Assembly: GCA_018500105.2 (NCBI GenBank)
Contig: JAHBAL020000227.1
Span: 1-48,489, forward strand
Source of the DNA: Anaerolineae bacterium
GTDB lineage: Bacteria; Chloroflexota; Anaerolineae; J036; Brachytrichaceae
Direction of reading: 5' to 3'
DNA: 48,489 nt
Under the pieces are notes generated by a model, which searched no databases, was not told where the DNA came from, and worked only from the letters and a program-made list of their open reading frames with translations. Shown one piece after another: positions 18,112-27,465 of the stretch (position 1 is the stretch's first letter; the number at the start of each line of letters is the position of its first letter). Position numbers and translations under genes: made by a program.

Positions 18112-19352
18112 GCCGCGCTGTCGCCCCATGTCTCAATCCGGTGCTTGAGGTCGGCCATAAATGCGTCGGCATTTGCGCCATCTAACACGCGATGGTCGAA
18201 GGTGAAGCTGAGATAGGCGCAGGGGCGAATGGCGATGACATCGCCGTGTGCGCTGCTCAACACCTTGACTCGTTTCTCGACAGCGCCCACGCCCAAAATG
18301 CCCGTTTGCCCTTGATTTAGCACTGGTGTGCCAAACAAACTGCCAGATGCGCCGTGATTGCTGATGCTAAAGGTGCCGCCTTGCAGGTCGTTTGCTTGCA
18401 ATTGCTTATTGCGGGCGCGTTGGGCCAGCGTTTGGATTTGCCGCGCCAACCCTTTCAGGTTTAGCTCGTCGGCGTTCTGAATGACCGGAACCATTAGCCC
18501 ATCTTGCAACGCCACCGCGATGCCGAGATTAATCTCGCTTTTGAGCAATAGCCCCTCGTCGCGCCATTCGCTATTCACCATGCGATGCCGCCGCAACGTA
18601 TGCGCGGTGGCGCTGGCAATGTAGGCCAGCCACGTCAAATTCACCTCGTCTTTGGCGTAAATCGCCTTATTCGCCTCGCGGTGCTTTGCTACTGCCGACA
18701 AATCCACCTCAAATACCGTCGTTACTTGGGCGCTGTGATGCAGGCTGCGCATCATGTGCTCGGCAATCCGCATCCGCATCGGGCTGTGCGGGGTGGGGAG
18801 TTGCGCTAAGTGCTTGGCGCTTGGCTCCTGAATCTCCGCTCTTGGCTCTTGGTTCTTGGCGCTTGGCTCCTGAATCTCCCTTCTTGGCTCTTGGTTCTTG
18901 GTTCTTGACTCTTCTAAATGGGCTAACACATCATGCTTCGTGATGCGGCCATTTTCGCCTGTGCCGATGATGCGGTTGGGGTCGAGCTGATGCTCGGCCA
19001 ACATGCGATTGACGACCGGGCTGAGGCGACCAGCGTAGGGCGTTTCGTTTGGCGTGGCGGTGGCAAGCATGGCGGGCGCAGGTGTGGTTTGGGGGGATTG
19101 AGGCACGATAGCAGCCGCAGCTTCATCAAGCGCCGCCAACACATCGCCCACCCGCACTTTTTTGCCAATTTCGGCTACGATCTTGCCCAATTTGCCGGCG
19201 CGATCCGCCGCAATTTCGAGGGTAATCTTGTCGGTTTCGACCTCGGCAATTGCCTCATTCACCGCCACTTGATCACCAATTTGTTTAATCCACCGAATCA
19301 CGGTGACTTCTTGAATGCCATCGCCCAGCGGTGGCAAAGTAAAGTTTGACAT
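18108..19352 (-). CDS. Dihydrolipoamide acyltransferase (E2) of a 2-oxoacid dehydrogenase complex
   Basis: Lipoyl motif EVETDKITLEIAA; PSBD SPVVNRMLAEHQLDPNRIIGTGENGRITKHDVLAHL; catalytic end LSFTFDHRVLDGANADAFM. Confidence 0.92.
   Translation of the reverse strand: MSNFTLPPLGDGIQEVTVIRWIKQIGDQVAVNEAIAEVETDKITLEIAADRAGKLGKIVAEIGKKVRVGDVLAALDEAAAAIVPQSPQTTPAPAMLATATPNETPYAGRLSPVVNRMLAEHQLDPNRIIGTGENGRITKHDVLAHLEESRTKNQEPRREIQEPSAKNQEPRAEIQEPSAKHLAQLPTPHSPMRMRIAEHMMRSLHHSAQVTTVFEVDLSAVAKHREANKAIYAKDEVNLTWLAYIASATAHTLRRHRMVNSEWRDEGLLLKSEINLGIAVALQDGLMVPVIQNADELNLKGLARQIQTLAQRARNKQLQANDLQGGTFSISNHGASGSLFGTPVLNQGQTGILGVGAVEKRVKVLSSAHGDVIAIRPCAYLSFTFDHRVLDGANADAFMADLKHRIETWGDSAA
18812..18914. repeat. 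In-frame heptamer repeat inside E2 linker
   Basis: gcttggcgcttggctcctgaatctccgctcttggctcttggttcttggcgcttggctcctgaatctcccttcttggctcttggttcttggttcttgactctt; encodes ESRTKNQEPRREIQEPSAKNQEPRAEIQEPSAK. Confidence 0.92.
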
Positions 19353-19364
19353 GAAATAAAGATA

Positions 19365-19430
19365 AGTTGAGAGTTGAGAGTTGAGGGTTGAGAGTAAGCA
19401 CTCTCAACCCTCAACTCTCAACTCTCAACT
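19365..19430. repeat. Perfect 31-bp inverted heptamer hairpin
   Basis: agttgagagttgagagttgagggttgagagt-aagc-actctcaaccctcaactctcaactctcaact, between E1 stop and E2 start. Confidence 0.95.
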
Positions 19431-19433
19431 GAG

Positions 19434-21590
19434 TTAAAAGAGGATCAACTTTTTCATCGCGGTAGCGATACGTTCGGTGGTTGGCACGACTGCACTCATC
19501 AGCTCTTGGCTGAAGGGCACGAGTGTCGAGGGTGAGGCGACGCGCTCGATGGGGGCATCGAGGTCAAAAAACGCTTCACGGGCGAGCGTCGCGGCAATTT
19601 CGGCCCCAAAACCGCAAAACTCGTTGTCTTCATGCACAATCAAGCATTTGCCAGTTTTGCGCACCGAGGCCAGTACCAAATCTTTATCCCAAGGCACAAT
19701 CGTGCGCAGGTCAATCAGGTCAATTTGTTTGCCGCTGTCATCGGCGATTTTGGCGGCATTTTCGCAAAATTCAACCATCGCGCCCCATGTCACCACCGTC
19801 ATTCGGTCGCCAGCGAGCAAGGTTTTGCCCGCGCCAAAAGGTAGCATAAACTGATCGCCGGGGTAGGGGCGGCGTGCCCAAGCCGCATCATAGCAATAGC
19901 GATGCTCGAAGAAAATGACCGGATCGTGGCCGCGCAGGGCAGTGCGCAACAAGCCCACGGCATCCTCGGCGTTCGATGGAAAAGCGACTTTTAGCCCGAT
20001 AGCGTGGGCATAAGCCACCTCGTTGTTCACGCTGTGCCAAGGGTCGCCGATCTTGCGGAAACCACCCGGCATACGGATGACCATCGGCACGGCAAATTTG
20101 CCCTCGCTGCGCCAGCGCATTGACCCCACGTTCATGATGTGTTCGTGGCAGGCGTCAGCATATTTGCGAAACTGAATTTCGGGCACGGGCATCAGCCCAT
20201 GCAACGCCATGCCTACCGCCCGCCCAATAATGCCTTCTTCGTTTAGCGCGGTGTCGAACACCCGCGCCACGCCATATTTTTGTTGCAAGCCGACTGTGGC
20301 GGCGTGCACCCCGCCTTTATAGCCGACATCTTCGCCAAACATGAGCATTCGCTCGTTGATCGCCATTTCCACATCGAGTGTGCGGCGAATGGCATCAATG
20401 AAATTCAGGCGACGCGGGTCGCTGTAATTGGGCGTTGTTGTGCCGGTCGGCAATACAATGCCATTGGCCTGTAGCCCGCCCAATTGGGGCGGCGTTTCGG
20501 CAAATACGTGGCGGGTGACGGCGGTCTTATCGGGCAGAGGTTGCGTCTCGGCGGCAGCCAGGGCAGCCGCAAGGTCTTGTTTGGCTGTCTTTTCAAGCGC
20601 TTGCCATTGGTCTTCGCGCCATTGGCTGGGCACAAGAAATTGGCGCAGGCGGGCAATTGGATCACGCTGCCATTCGGCGTCTAGCTCGGCCTTGCTTTTG
20701 TAGGCTTGATTATCAACACTGCTGTGGCCTGACAAACGTGGCATGGTCAACCGCAATAAGGCTGGGCCATTGCCTTGCCGCACATAATTAAGGGCGGTGT
20801 GAATGAGGTTCGGGGCAGTGGCTGGGTCTGTGCCGTCGCCGTCCCAAATGCGTAAATTGGCAAACCCGCTCAAATTTTGGGCAATATTGCCGCCGGGGGT
20901 TTGCGCATGAGACTTAACCGAGATGGCATAGCCATTGTCTTCGATGACAAATAAGACCGGCAAACGCATGGTGGTGGCGATATTTAACCCCGACCAAAAG
21001 CCATTGCTGGCAATAGAGCCATCGCCGCCAAATACGACTGTGATTGCGCCCTTGGCTTCTGGCTGTTTTAACACTTCGGCGTGGTATTGAATGGCTTCGG
21101 CCCAGCCCGCTGCGGGGCTGTATTGCGAGCCGATATCGGCAGAAATGGGGATGACACAGGCTTTTTCGCGGGCCGGCATATACATCACGATGCCGACATC
21201 GCGCCCGCCGCTAGGCCCACCGGCGCGTGTCATACCGCCCATCAGCGACTCAGTCATCGTCATGCCCAACCCCAATATCAGCGGGCGATTGCGATAGTAG
21301 ACGAAAGCGGCATCGTGCGGGTGATTTAGCCATTGGCTAACAATGGCTTGGCTGAGTTCGTGCCCACGCGCCGAAAATTGATATTTGACCTTGCCTTGTG
21401 GGGTCAATTCACGCTCTTCTAGTTCGTCGAGGTAGCGTGATCGCAGCATAATGCTTGCGACATCATGCCAATTAACTGACGCGGCAAACTGGCCATCGGT
21501 ATTGGCCGTTGCCGCGTCGGTTTTTTGGCGGGCGTAGCCATTGGTGAGACGCCCGATATTGCTTTCGTATTGGGTAGCGGTTAGGTTCAA
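19434..21590 (-). CDS. Fused E1 alpha/beta 2-oxoacid (branched-chain type) dehydrogenase
   Basis: 718 aa. Alpha half: GGDGSIASNGFWSGLNIATTMRLPVLFVIEDNGYAISV (TPP motif). Beta half: MLMFGEDVGYKGGVHAATVGLQQKYG... TTG start inferred. Confidence 0.88.
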   Translation of the reverse strand: MNLTATQYESNIGRLTNGYARQKTDAATANTDGQFAASVNWHDVASIMLRSRYLDELEERELTPQGKVKYQFSARGHELSQAIVSQWLNHPHDAAFVYYRNRPLILGLGMTMTESLMGGMTRAGGPSGGRDVGIVMYMPAREKACVIPISADIGSQYSPAAGWAEAIQYHAEVLKQPEAKGAITVVFGGDGSIASNGFWSGLNIATTMRLPVLFVIEDNGYAISVKSHAQTPGGNIAQNLSGFANLRIWDGDGTDPATAPNLIHTALNYVRQGNGPALLRLTMPRLSGHSSVDNQAYKSKAELDAEWQRDPIARLRQFLVPSQWREDQWQALEKTAKQDLAAALAAAETQPLPDKTAVTRHVFAETPPQLGGLQANGIVLPTGTTTPNYSDPRRLNFIDAIRRTLDVEMAINERMLMFGEDVGYKGGVHAATVGLQQKYGVARVFDTALNEEGIIGRAVGMALHGLMPVPEIQFRKYADACHEHIMNVGSMRWRSEGKFAVPMVIRMPGGFRKIGDPWHSVNNEVAYAHAIGLKVAFPSNAEDAVGLLRTALRGHDPVIFFEHRYCYDAAWARRPYPGDQFMLPFGAGKTLLAGDRMTVVTWGAMVEFCENAAKIADDSGKQIDLIDLRTIVPWDKDLVLASVRKTGKCLIVHEDNEFCGFGAEIAATLAREAFFDLDAPIERVASPSTLVPFSQELMSAVVPTTERIATAMKKLILF

Positions 21591-21591
21591 C

Positions 21592-22074
21592 TTAGTCTAA
21601 CGCAATCGCTGTCTCCTGCTTCACTTCGTTTAATACAATGAAAATATGGGTGCGAGCCACGCCAGAGATGCCCATAAGCTTCTTGGACCAAAATTGCTCT
21701 AGGTCACGGTGATTTTGCACCAACACTTTCATCATACAGTCGTATTCGCCAGTGACAGTGTAGCACTCAAGCACTTCGGGCATTTCTTTTACAGTTGACA
21801 AAAAGGCCCCAAGTTGGTCGGGCGAGTGAAGTTGCAAGCTTACTTGAATAAAGCAAAGCAAATCACATCCGAGTTTTTCGGGGTCCAAAATGGCGACATA
21901 TTTTGCAATGTAACCGTCTTGTTCAAGTCGGCGTACACGGGTATGGGTCGCAGGTGCAGACAAATTAATCCGTGTCGCAAGCTCAACGTTGCTTAGGCGA
22001 CCTTCGCGCTGCAAGATTTGTAAAATGGTTTTATCGGTATCGTCCAAAGTGCTTATTTTCGAAGACTTTATCAT
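21592..22074 (-). CDS. Lrp/AsnC family transcriptional regulator
   Basis: LDDTDKTILQILQREGRLSNVELATRINLSAPATHTRVRRLEQDGYIAKYVAILDPEKLG. Confidence 0.9.
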   Translation of the reverse strand: MIKSSKISTLDDTDKTILQILQREGRLSNVELATRINLSAPATHTRVRRLEQDGYIAKYVAILDPEKLGCDLLCFIQVSLQLHSPDQLGAFLSTVKEMPEVLECYTVTGEYDCMMKVLVQNHRDLEQFWSKKLMGISGVARTHIFIVLNEVKQETAIALD

Positions 22075-22443
22075 TTTCTCACTCCGTTGTCAATCATTCT
22101 ATTGCGGATTTGTATAATAACATAACAAATTCGGAATTGCTGATTATATTTGAAAGAATGTTTTTATTCTACCGCTATTTTGAGCAAACTTCAAAATATT
22201 TTAAGGTAGAGTTTGCGCTTGGCATTCTGAACTTACCTTAAAACTGGATTCGGCTTATCTATCCTCGAAAAAATAACACTTAGAGTTTTACTAATTTACT
22301 TAACCAAGGATGATATACGCTCTGATTTTACTGGATGATTCTAGTCATCTCACTAATAATCTTCATTCGATTGCTGGCTGAATTTCCTTTCGCTGTAGAT
22401 AATATGGTTGCAAAAATGCTATCAATCGAGCTTTCATCAAAGC

Positions 22444-24306
22444 TTAACGGGTGACAGCCATATTAAATATTTCTGGCACAAAGATAACTTGGTCAAATAC
22501 CTTAACGCTGGCCGAACCTTCGGCGATGGCGGTGGCCCGTCCATCGGTTGCGGTCCACGTGGCCGTGTTCACCATTGTGCGCGTGGCTGGCACGGTCGTG
22601 GTGATAAACGCACTCATACCGGGCGAAAGCACATAGGGCAGATCGGTCAGAATTTGACCGAAGCGAGTGTCGTTGAGGTTGTGTTGGGTTAACGAGATGC
22701 CGGAGATATTGCGAATGGTATAGCAATAGGTCACACGGGTGTTATACGCCACTGTAATGCTGCTGGTCGAAGCGCAATTTTCGCTGCCATCGGCCCCCAC
22801 CGTGACAAAGAGCGCCAATGAGATGGGCGTTACCTCGACATTAGCGGAGGCGTTTGAAGTGGTGGTGAGCACGCCATTGCTGGCATACCAAGTGCCAATA
22901 TGCTTGTGTGTTTGCACCACAGTCGCCGATTTTGTGACAATCATGGTTGCGCCGGGGGCAATGGTTTGATTTAGGCCTTGGTGGACGACACCCAGTTTGT
23001 CATCTGTGATGGTGTGAATAGACAGTGGGATTGAGCCAGAGTTGCGGATGCCATAGCAGAAGGTCAAATTGGTATAAGGTTGCACCACGATTGAGTTGCC
23101 ATTTAAGCAGTCAACTTGGTTGTAGCCTACCCCCATTGACATGATGACGGCGGCTGGCTGCACCGTGACGGTTGCGGTGCTGCTGGCACGCACTGTAACT
23201 GTGCCATTCGAGGCGACCCATGTCGCACGGTTGACCACACTTTGGTTTAAGGTGGCGGTGCGGGTAATAAACCCGCTTGCCCCCGGGTTAAGGGTATAGG
23301 CAAGGTTGCTTAAAATAACGCCGCTGTCTGTGTCTGTCAGCTCGTGCAGGTTAAGCGGAATAGAGCCGGTGTTGCGCACCACATAACAAAAGACCACAGG
23401 TGTATTTTGCCCGACGTCAATGCTATTACGGATGGCGCATTTGCCAAGGTCAACGCCTACGGTTTGTTCAAGCGTAATGTCGGCTTGGATGACATTGATG
23501 GCAGCCGAACTGGTGGCGCTGGCAGTGACAATGCCGTTGCTGGCCGACCAGTGGCTATGATATAGGCGATTTGCGGTCGGTGACTCGGTGCGGGTGATGA
23601 AAGTGCTCATACCGGGTGACAAGCTAATTTGCAAATTGCCTTCAATCAACCCCATGAGCGAATCGGTAATGACGTGTCTGGTAAGCGAGATTGGCCCCGT
23701 ATTTGTGATCGTGAAACAATGCACGATGGGGGTATCGAGTGTAACGGTAATGACCGAGTTGGTTGAGCATGGGCCTTCGCTGGGTAGGCCAACCGTATGC
23801 GAAAAGGCAATTTGCGGCTGTTGCACCGACACAATCACATTGCCGCTTTGGGCGGTGGCGCTGCCGCCGGTGCCGCTCGCTTCCCACAGCGAGTTGGTGT
23901 TGACCGATTGTGTGATGACCAGTGTGCGTGTGACGATATGATTTTGTCCGGGCGACAACGTTAAGGCGATGTTATTATGAATTTTGCCTAGCAAGGCATC
24001 GGTTAATGAATGTGTGGTGAAGGTGGTGTTGCCGGTGTTTGTAATACGGAAACAAAACGTCACAGCACTTCCGGCCAATATGCTAATTTGGCTGGTGGGG
24101 GCGCAGCCAGTGTCAAGCCCGACTGTTTCTTGCAATAACAATTGGGCGACGTCAAAACTCCGAGGTGATGGGTCGGATTGCGGCTGCAAGGGGAGGGCGG
24201 GCGTGTTGGCGGTGATATTTGCAAGCGATGATGCGTGTGGCGCGGCCAGCGAAGAGCATAGCGCAACCATAAACACGAACCTAACCAGCAATCGGTGACT
24301 AAACAT
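22444..24306 (-). CDS. Secreted repeat protein with five ~105-aa Ig-like/DUF11-like repeats
   Basis: Signal peptide MFSHRLLVRFVFMVALCSSLAAPHASS; repeats with TVG..C...I.V....V.FCY.I.NTG.I.L..H.LTD...G.I...L...L.PG....ITRT; C-terminal VIFVPEIFNMAVTR. Confidence 0.8.
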   Translation of the reverse strand: MFSHRLLVRFVFMVALCSSLAAPHASSLANITANTPALPLQPQSDPSPRSFDVAQLLLQETVGLDTGCAPTSQISILAGSAVTFCFRITNTGNTTFTTHSLTDALLGKIHNNIALTLSPGQNHIVTRTLVITQSVNTNSLWEASGTGGSATAQSGNVIVSVQQPQIAFSHTVGLPSEGPCSTNSVITVTLDTPIVHCFTITNTGPISLTRHVITDSLMGLIEGNLQISLSPGMSTFITRTESPTANRLYHSHWSASNGIVTASATSSAAINVIQADITLEQTVGVDLGKCAIRNSIDVGQNTPVVFCYVVRNTGSIPLNLHELTDTDSGVILSNLAYTLNPGASGFITRTATLNQSVVNRATWVASNGTVTVRASSTATVTVQPAAVIMSMGVGYNQVDCLNGNSIVVQPYTNLTFCYGIRNSGSIPLSIHTITDDKLGVVHQGLNQTIAPGATMIVTKSATVVQTHKHIGTWYASNGVLTTTSNASANVEVTPISLALFVTVGADGSENCASTSSITVAYNTRVTYCYTIRNISGISLTQHNLNDTRFGQILTDLPYVLSPGMSAFITTTVPATRTMVNTATWTATDGRATAIAEGSASVKVFDQVIFVPEIFNMAVTR

Positions 24307-24548
24307 GATGGCTAATTTTAGCCTGAATGTGTGTTTTTGTTTTTTAAATTTTGTTGTTAATACTGGTTGCAATGCAAAGAAAGCGCAATATGGCTTGATG
24401 GTTTTGTTTGAGTAAGCGCGATAAAGATGAGTTAAATTTTTACAAAACCGTATATGAATTGAGTTTGATCGAGAGAACGACAAAATCAATTTGTTTGATT
24501 TTGTCAAACTTGAGATGACTATGCAAGTCCGACTTTAGATGTATTCTT

Positions 24549-25430
24549 TTAAGATTTGTCGGGTTGCCCAATGCGCCGGGCAGATAGCCCCAAGGTGAGT
24601 AAGCTGAGCAGGGCATAACTGAGGGTGAGCAAGACAAAAGGCGGCAAAAGTGTCATCGGGCTTGCGCCAGTGATGGGCACACTAAATTCCCACAATTTGC
24701 CAGAGGCATAGAAATTTAACTCGGTGATGGTGAGGGTGCTGATTGGGCTTAGGCTGGTCAAAACCATCATTAGCCAAGTAAAGAGGCGTTCAAGAGTGGC
24801 TGTGCCAGTGAACACTGCCGCCCCAAAACTGCTGGCGATGAGGGCAAAAATGGGGATGCCGATGACCAAAATCAGCACCAAGGCATAGGTCAGGATGATG
24901 GCTCCTAAATTGGTTTTGCAAAATGTAGAGACGAACAGCCCGATGCTGATAAATAAGATGCCAGAAATGAGCATCACCCATACCGAAATGACCGCTTCGG
25001 CAATTTCGATGCCGCCTAAGATAAGCGGTAAACTGAGTAAGGGCAAGGTGCTGAGGATGAGCAGAAAAGTATAGCCGAGCGGGGCGGTCAATTTGCCGCG
25101 CACAATTTGCCAAGGTGTGATGAGGCTGGCGCGTAAGATGTCGTATGTGCCGCGTTCGCGTTCGCTGCTGATGGCGGTGGCGGTGAGGGCCGGCGCAACA
25201 AAACATACCAAAATCAATTGCATGCCGCTGATGATGAAATAGAGGGTTTGCCCGATGCTGCTGGCGTTGCGGCGCGTTTCGTTTAGCATGGCGGCGGCAT
25301 ACATGAGCAACGCCACCCCGCCGACCACACACAAAAACACAGTCAAAACGCCAAAGGCGCGTGGGCTGCGCATCAACTTGTGTAGTTCGTGCAATGAGAT
25401 CGGGCTAAAGCGTTTGTTGATTGACATCAC
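24549..25430 (-). CDS. ABC-2 type transporter permease
   Basis: Multi-TM 293 aa with SSERERGTYDILRASLITPWQIVRGKLTAPLGYTFLLIL. Confidence 0.85.
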   Translation of the reverse strand: MMSINKRFSPISLHELHKLMRSPRAFGVLTVFLCVVGGVALLMYAAAMLNETRRNASSIGQTLYFIISGMQLILVCFVAPALTATAISSERERGTYDILRASLITPWQIVRGKLTAPLGYTFLLILSTLPLLSLPLILGGIEIAEAVISVWVMLISGILFISIGLFVSTFCKTNLGAIILTYALVLILVIGIPIFALIASSFGAAVFTGTATLERLFTWLMMVLTSLSPISTLTITELNFYASGKLWEFSVPITGASPMTLLPPFVLLTLSYALLSLLTLGLSARRIGQPDKS

Positions 25431-25464
25431 TTGACAATGACCAGCTTAAAGTGGCATAGATATG

Positions 25465-26463
25465 TTATACCATGACCTTTTGGGGCGTGTGTTGAATATT
25501 GGGCGTGTTGTTTAGCTCAGTGAACGACACCACTTGGGTTCCGCTGTGCATGAGGCTGCGCAAAAGCTGGCTGGCGGCGGCGTAATCGCCGTTGAAGGCG
25601 ATGTGCATTTCTTTGAGCAAATTGAGGGTGGTGTGAGCGGGCAAGGTCGAGGCCGCAAGCGCAGCGGCATAAGGCTGGACGGGTTGCGCGGCACTGACAT
25701 CGGGCGATTCTTTGACAATCGTTAACGCTCGGTCGGGGTCGCCGAGGAAACGGATGCTGATGACACGCTGTGGGTGCTGGTGATCGGCAAAATGGGCACG
25801 CACCTCATCCAGCTCGCCCGAAAAGCTCAATTTGCCCTCATTCAGAAAAGCGATGTGGCTGCATATCGGTTCGATCTCGGTGAGCGAGGCCGACGTGACC
25901 ACGATGGTTTTGCCGAGGCTGCGCAACTCGTTGATGAGGGCATTGGTTTCGACTCTTGCGCGCGGGTCGAGGCCGGTAAACGGCTCATCGAGCAGCATGA
26001 TGGCAGGGTCGTGGACCAAGGTGCGGGCCAGTTCGAGCCGTTTTTTCATGCCGGGCGATAGCTTGTCAACTGGATCGTTGCGGCGATGGTAAAGGTCAAC
26101 CAATTGCAGCAGGTCGGCGCTGAGGTTGGCGCGATCATTTTCGGGCACAGCATAGCAGGCCGCATAAAAGGTCAAATATTCTTGCGCGGTCATGTCTGCG
26201 CCGCCGCCGAGGGTGCTGGGCATGTATCCGACGATTTGGCGGATTTGTTGGGGGTGCTGGGAGATGGTTAGCCCGTCAATAAAAAGATCGCCGCTGGTCG
26301 GTTTTAGCACAGTTGCCAAAATTCGCAAGAGGGTGGTTTTGCCAGCACCGATTGGCCCGATGAGACCAAGCGCGGCTCCGGGCATCACGATCAGCGATAG
26401 GTTATCGAGCGCGGTTTTTCGCCCGTAGCGTTTGGTCAAATTGCGAATTTCGATTGCATACAT
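25465..26463 (-). CDS. ABC transporter ATP-binding protein (ABC-2 exporter partner)
   Basis: GPIGAGKTTLLRIL; LSPGMKKRLELARTLVHDPAIMLLDEPFTGLDPRARVE. Confidence 0.9.
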   Translation of the reverse strand: MYAIEIRNLTKRYGRKTALDNLSLIVMPGAALGLIGPIGAGKTTLLRILATVLKPTSGDLFIDGLTISQHPQQIRQIVGYMPSTLGGGADMTAQEYLTFYAACYAVPENDRANLSADLLQLVDLYHRRNDPVDKLSPGMKKRLELARTLVHDPAIMLLDEPFTGLDPRARVETNALINELRSLGKTIVVTSASLTEIEPICSHIAFLNEGKLSFSGELDEVRAHFADHQHPQRVISIRFLGDPDRALTIVKESPDVSAAQPVQPYAAALAASTLPAHTTLNLLKEMHIAFNGDYAAASQLLRSLMHSGTQVVSFTELNNTPNIQHTPQKVMV

Positions 26464-26475
26464 TATGTTGTGTTT

Positions 26476-26504
26476 GTAGAGACGGGTCGCCGACCCGTCT
26501 CTAC
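26476..26504. repeat. Palindrome gtagagacgggtcg-c-cgacccgtctctac
   Basis: 14-bp perfect arms; resembles GTAGAGACG... dispersed palindromes in Chloroflexota and cyanobacteria. Confidence 0.75.
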
Positions 26505-26520
26505 GGCAAAATTTTTTGTG

Positions 26521-27450
26521 TTATTTCTTTTCTTTCGCTTGAAATGAGGCGACGACTTTTTGAACACCCTCTGCCAGCCCCACTTTGGGTTGATATTTTA
26601 ACAATTCGCGGGCGCGACGCAGATCGGCGCACATATGCGATACGCCGCCGCTTTCGGCGGTGACGCGCAACACATTGACCGATTTGTTGATGGTTTTCTC
26701 AACCGCTGCAACCAAATCATTGATTGAGGTAGCGACGCCACTACCGACATTAATGGTAAGCCGGTTAATATTTTGCGCATTCATGGCATTGACAAGGGCA
26801 TCGGTGACATCGTCAATATAGACGAAATCACGGGTTTGCTTGCCGCCACCGTGAATGATGACCGAGCCGCCGCTGAGGGCTTGGCGCACAATGGCTGGAA
26901 TGACTGCCGGATGCGATGCGCGGGCCACTTGGCCGGGGCCATAGGCGTTGAAAACGCGCAAGGCGACGGTTTCCATGCCCCACAGCGCCCCGATGGTGTG
27001 CATGTAATATTCGGCAGAAAGTTTGCTAACCGCGTATGGCGAAGTGGGGTGGGGCATACAATCTTCGTGCACTGGTTGCTGAATTTGCTCGCCATACACC
27101 GCGCCCGACGAGGCCAAAATGACCCGTCGCACCCCCGCGTCGCGCATGGCCTGCATGATGCCGACCGTGCCATCCACATTGGCGAGATTGTATTCGCCGG
27201 GGTAGAGCACCGATTCGGGCACAGACACCCGCGCTGCGAGGTGGTAGACGCAATCCACGTTTTGTAACAACGACCAAAGTTTGGGCACATCGGTGACTGT
27301 GCCGCGGGTGAAGTTGATGTGCGAGTCGAGGCGGGTTGGGTCGCCGCTGCTCAAATCGTCGAGCACGCGCACCAGATGCCCTTCTTGCACCAGCCGATTT
27401 GCCAATGCAACGCCCAAAAAACCTGCGCCGCCTGTGATGAGAATTTTCAT
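26521..27450 (-). CDS. NAD-dependent epimerase/dehydratase (UDP-glucose 4-epimerase-like)
   Basis: MKILITGGAGFLGVALANRL (GxxGxxG); YAVSKLSAEYY (YxxxK); LRVFNAYGPGQ. Confidence 0.9.
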   Translation of the reverse strand: MKILITGGAGFLGVALANRLVQEGHLVRVLDDLSSGDPTRLDSHINFTRGTVTDVPKLWSLLQNVDCVYHLAARVSVPESVLYPGEYNLANVDGTVGIMQAMRDAGVRRVILASSGAVYGEQIQQPVHEDCMPHPTSPYAVSKLSAEYYMHTIGALWGMETVALRVFNAYGPGQVARASHPAVIPAIVRQALSGGSVIIHGGGKQTRDFVYIDDVTDALVNAMNAQNINRLTINVGSGVATSINDLVAAVEKTINKSVNVLRVTAESGGVSHMCADLRRARELLKYQPKVGLAEGVQKVVASFQAKEKK

Positions 27451-27465
27451 GATGGTTATTCTATT

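Noticed and set aside
20405-20703. ORFs antisense or out of frame within the E1 gene
   Set aside because: Overlap the conserved E1 coding frame; no independent support.
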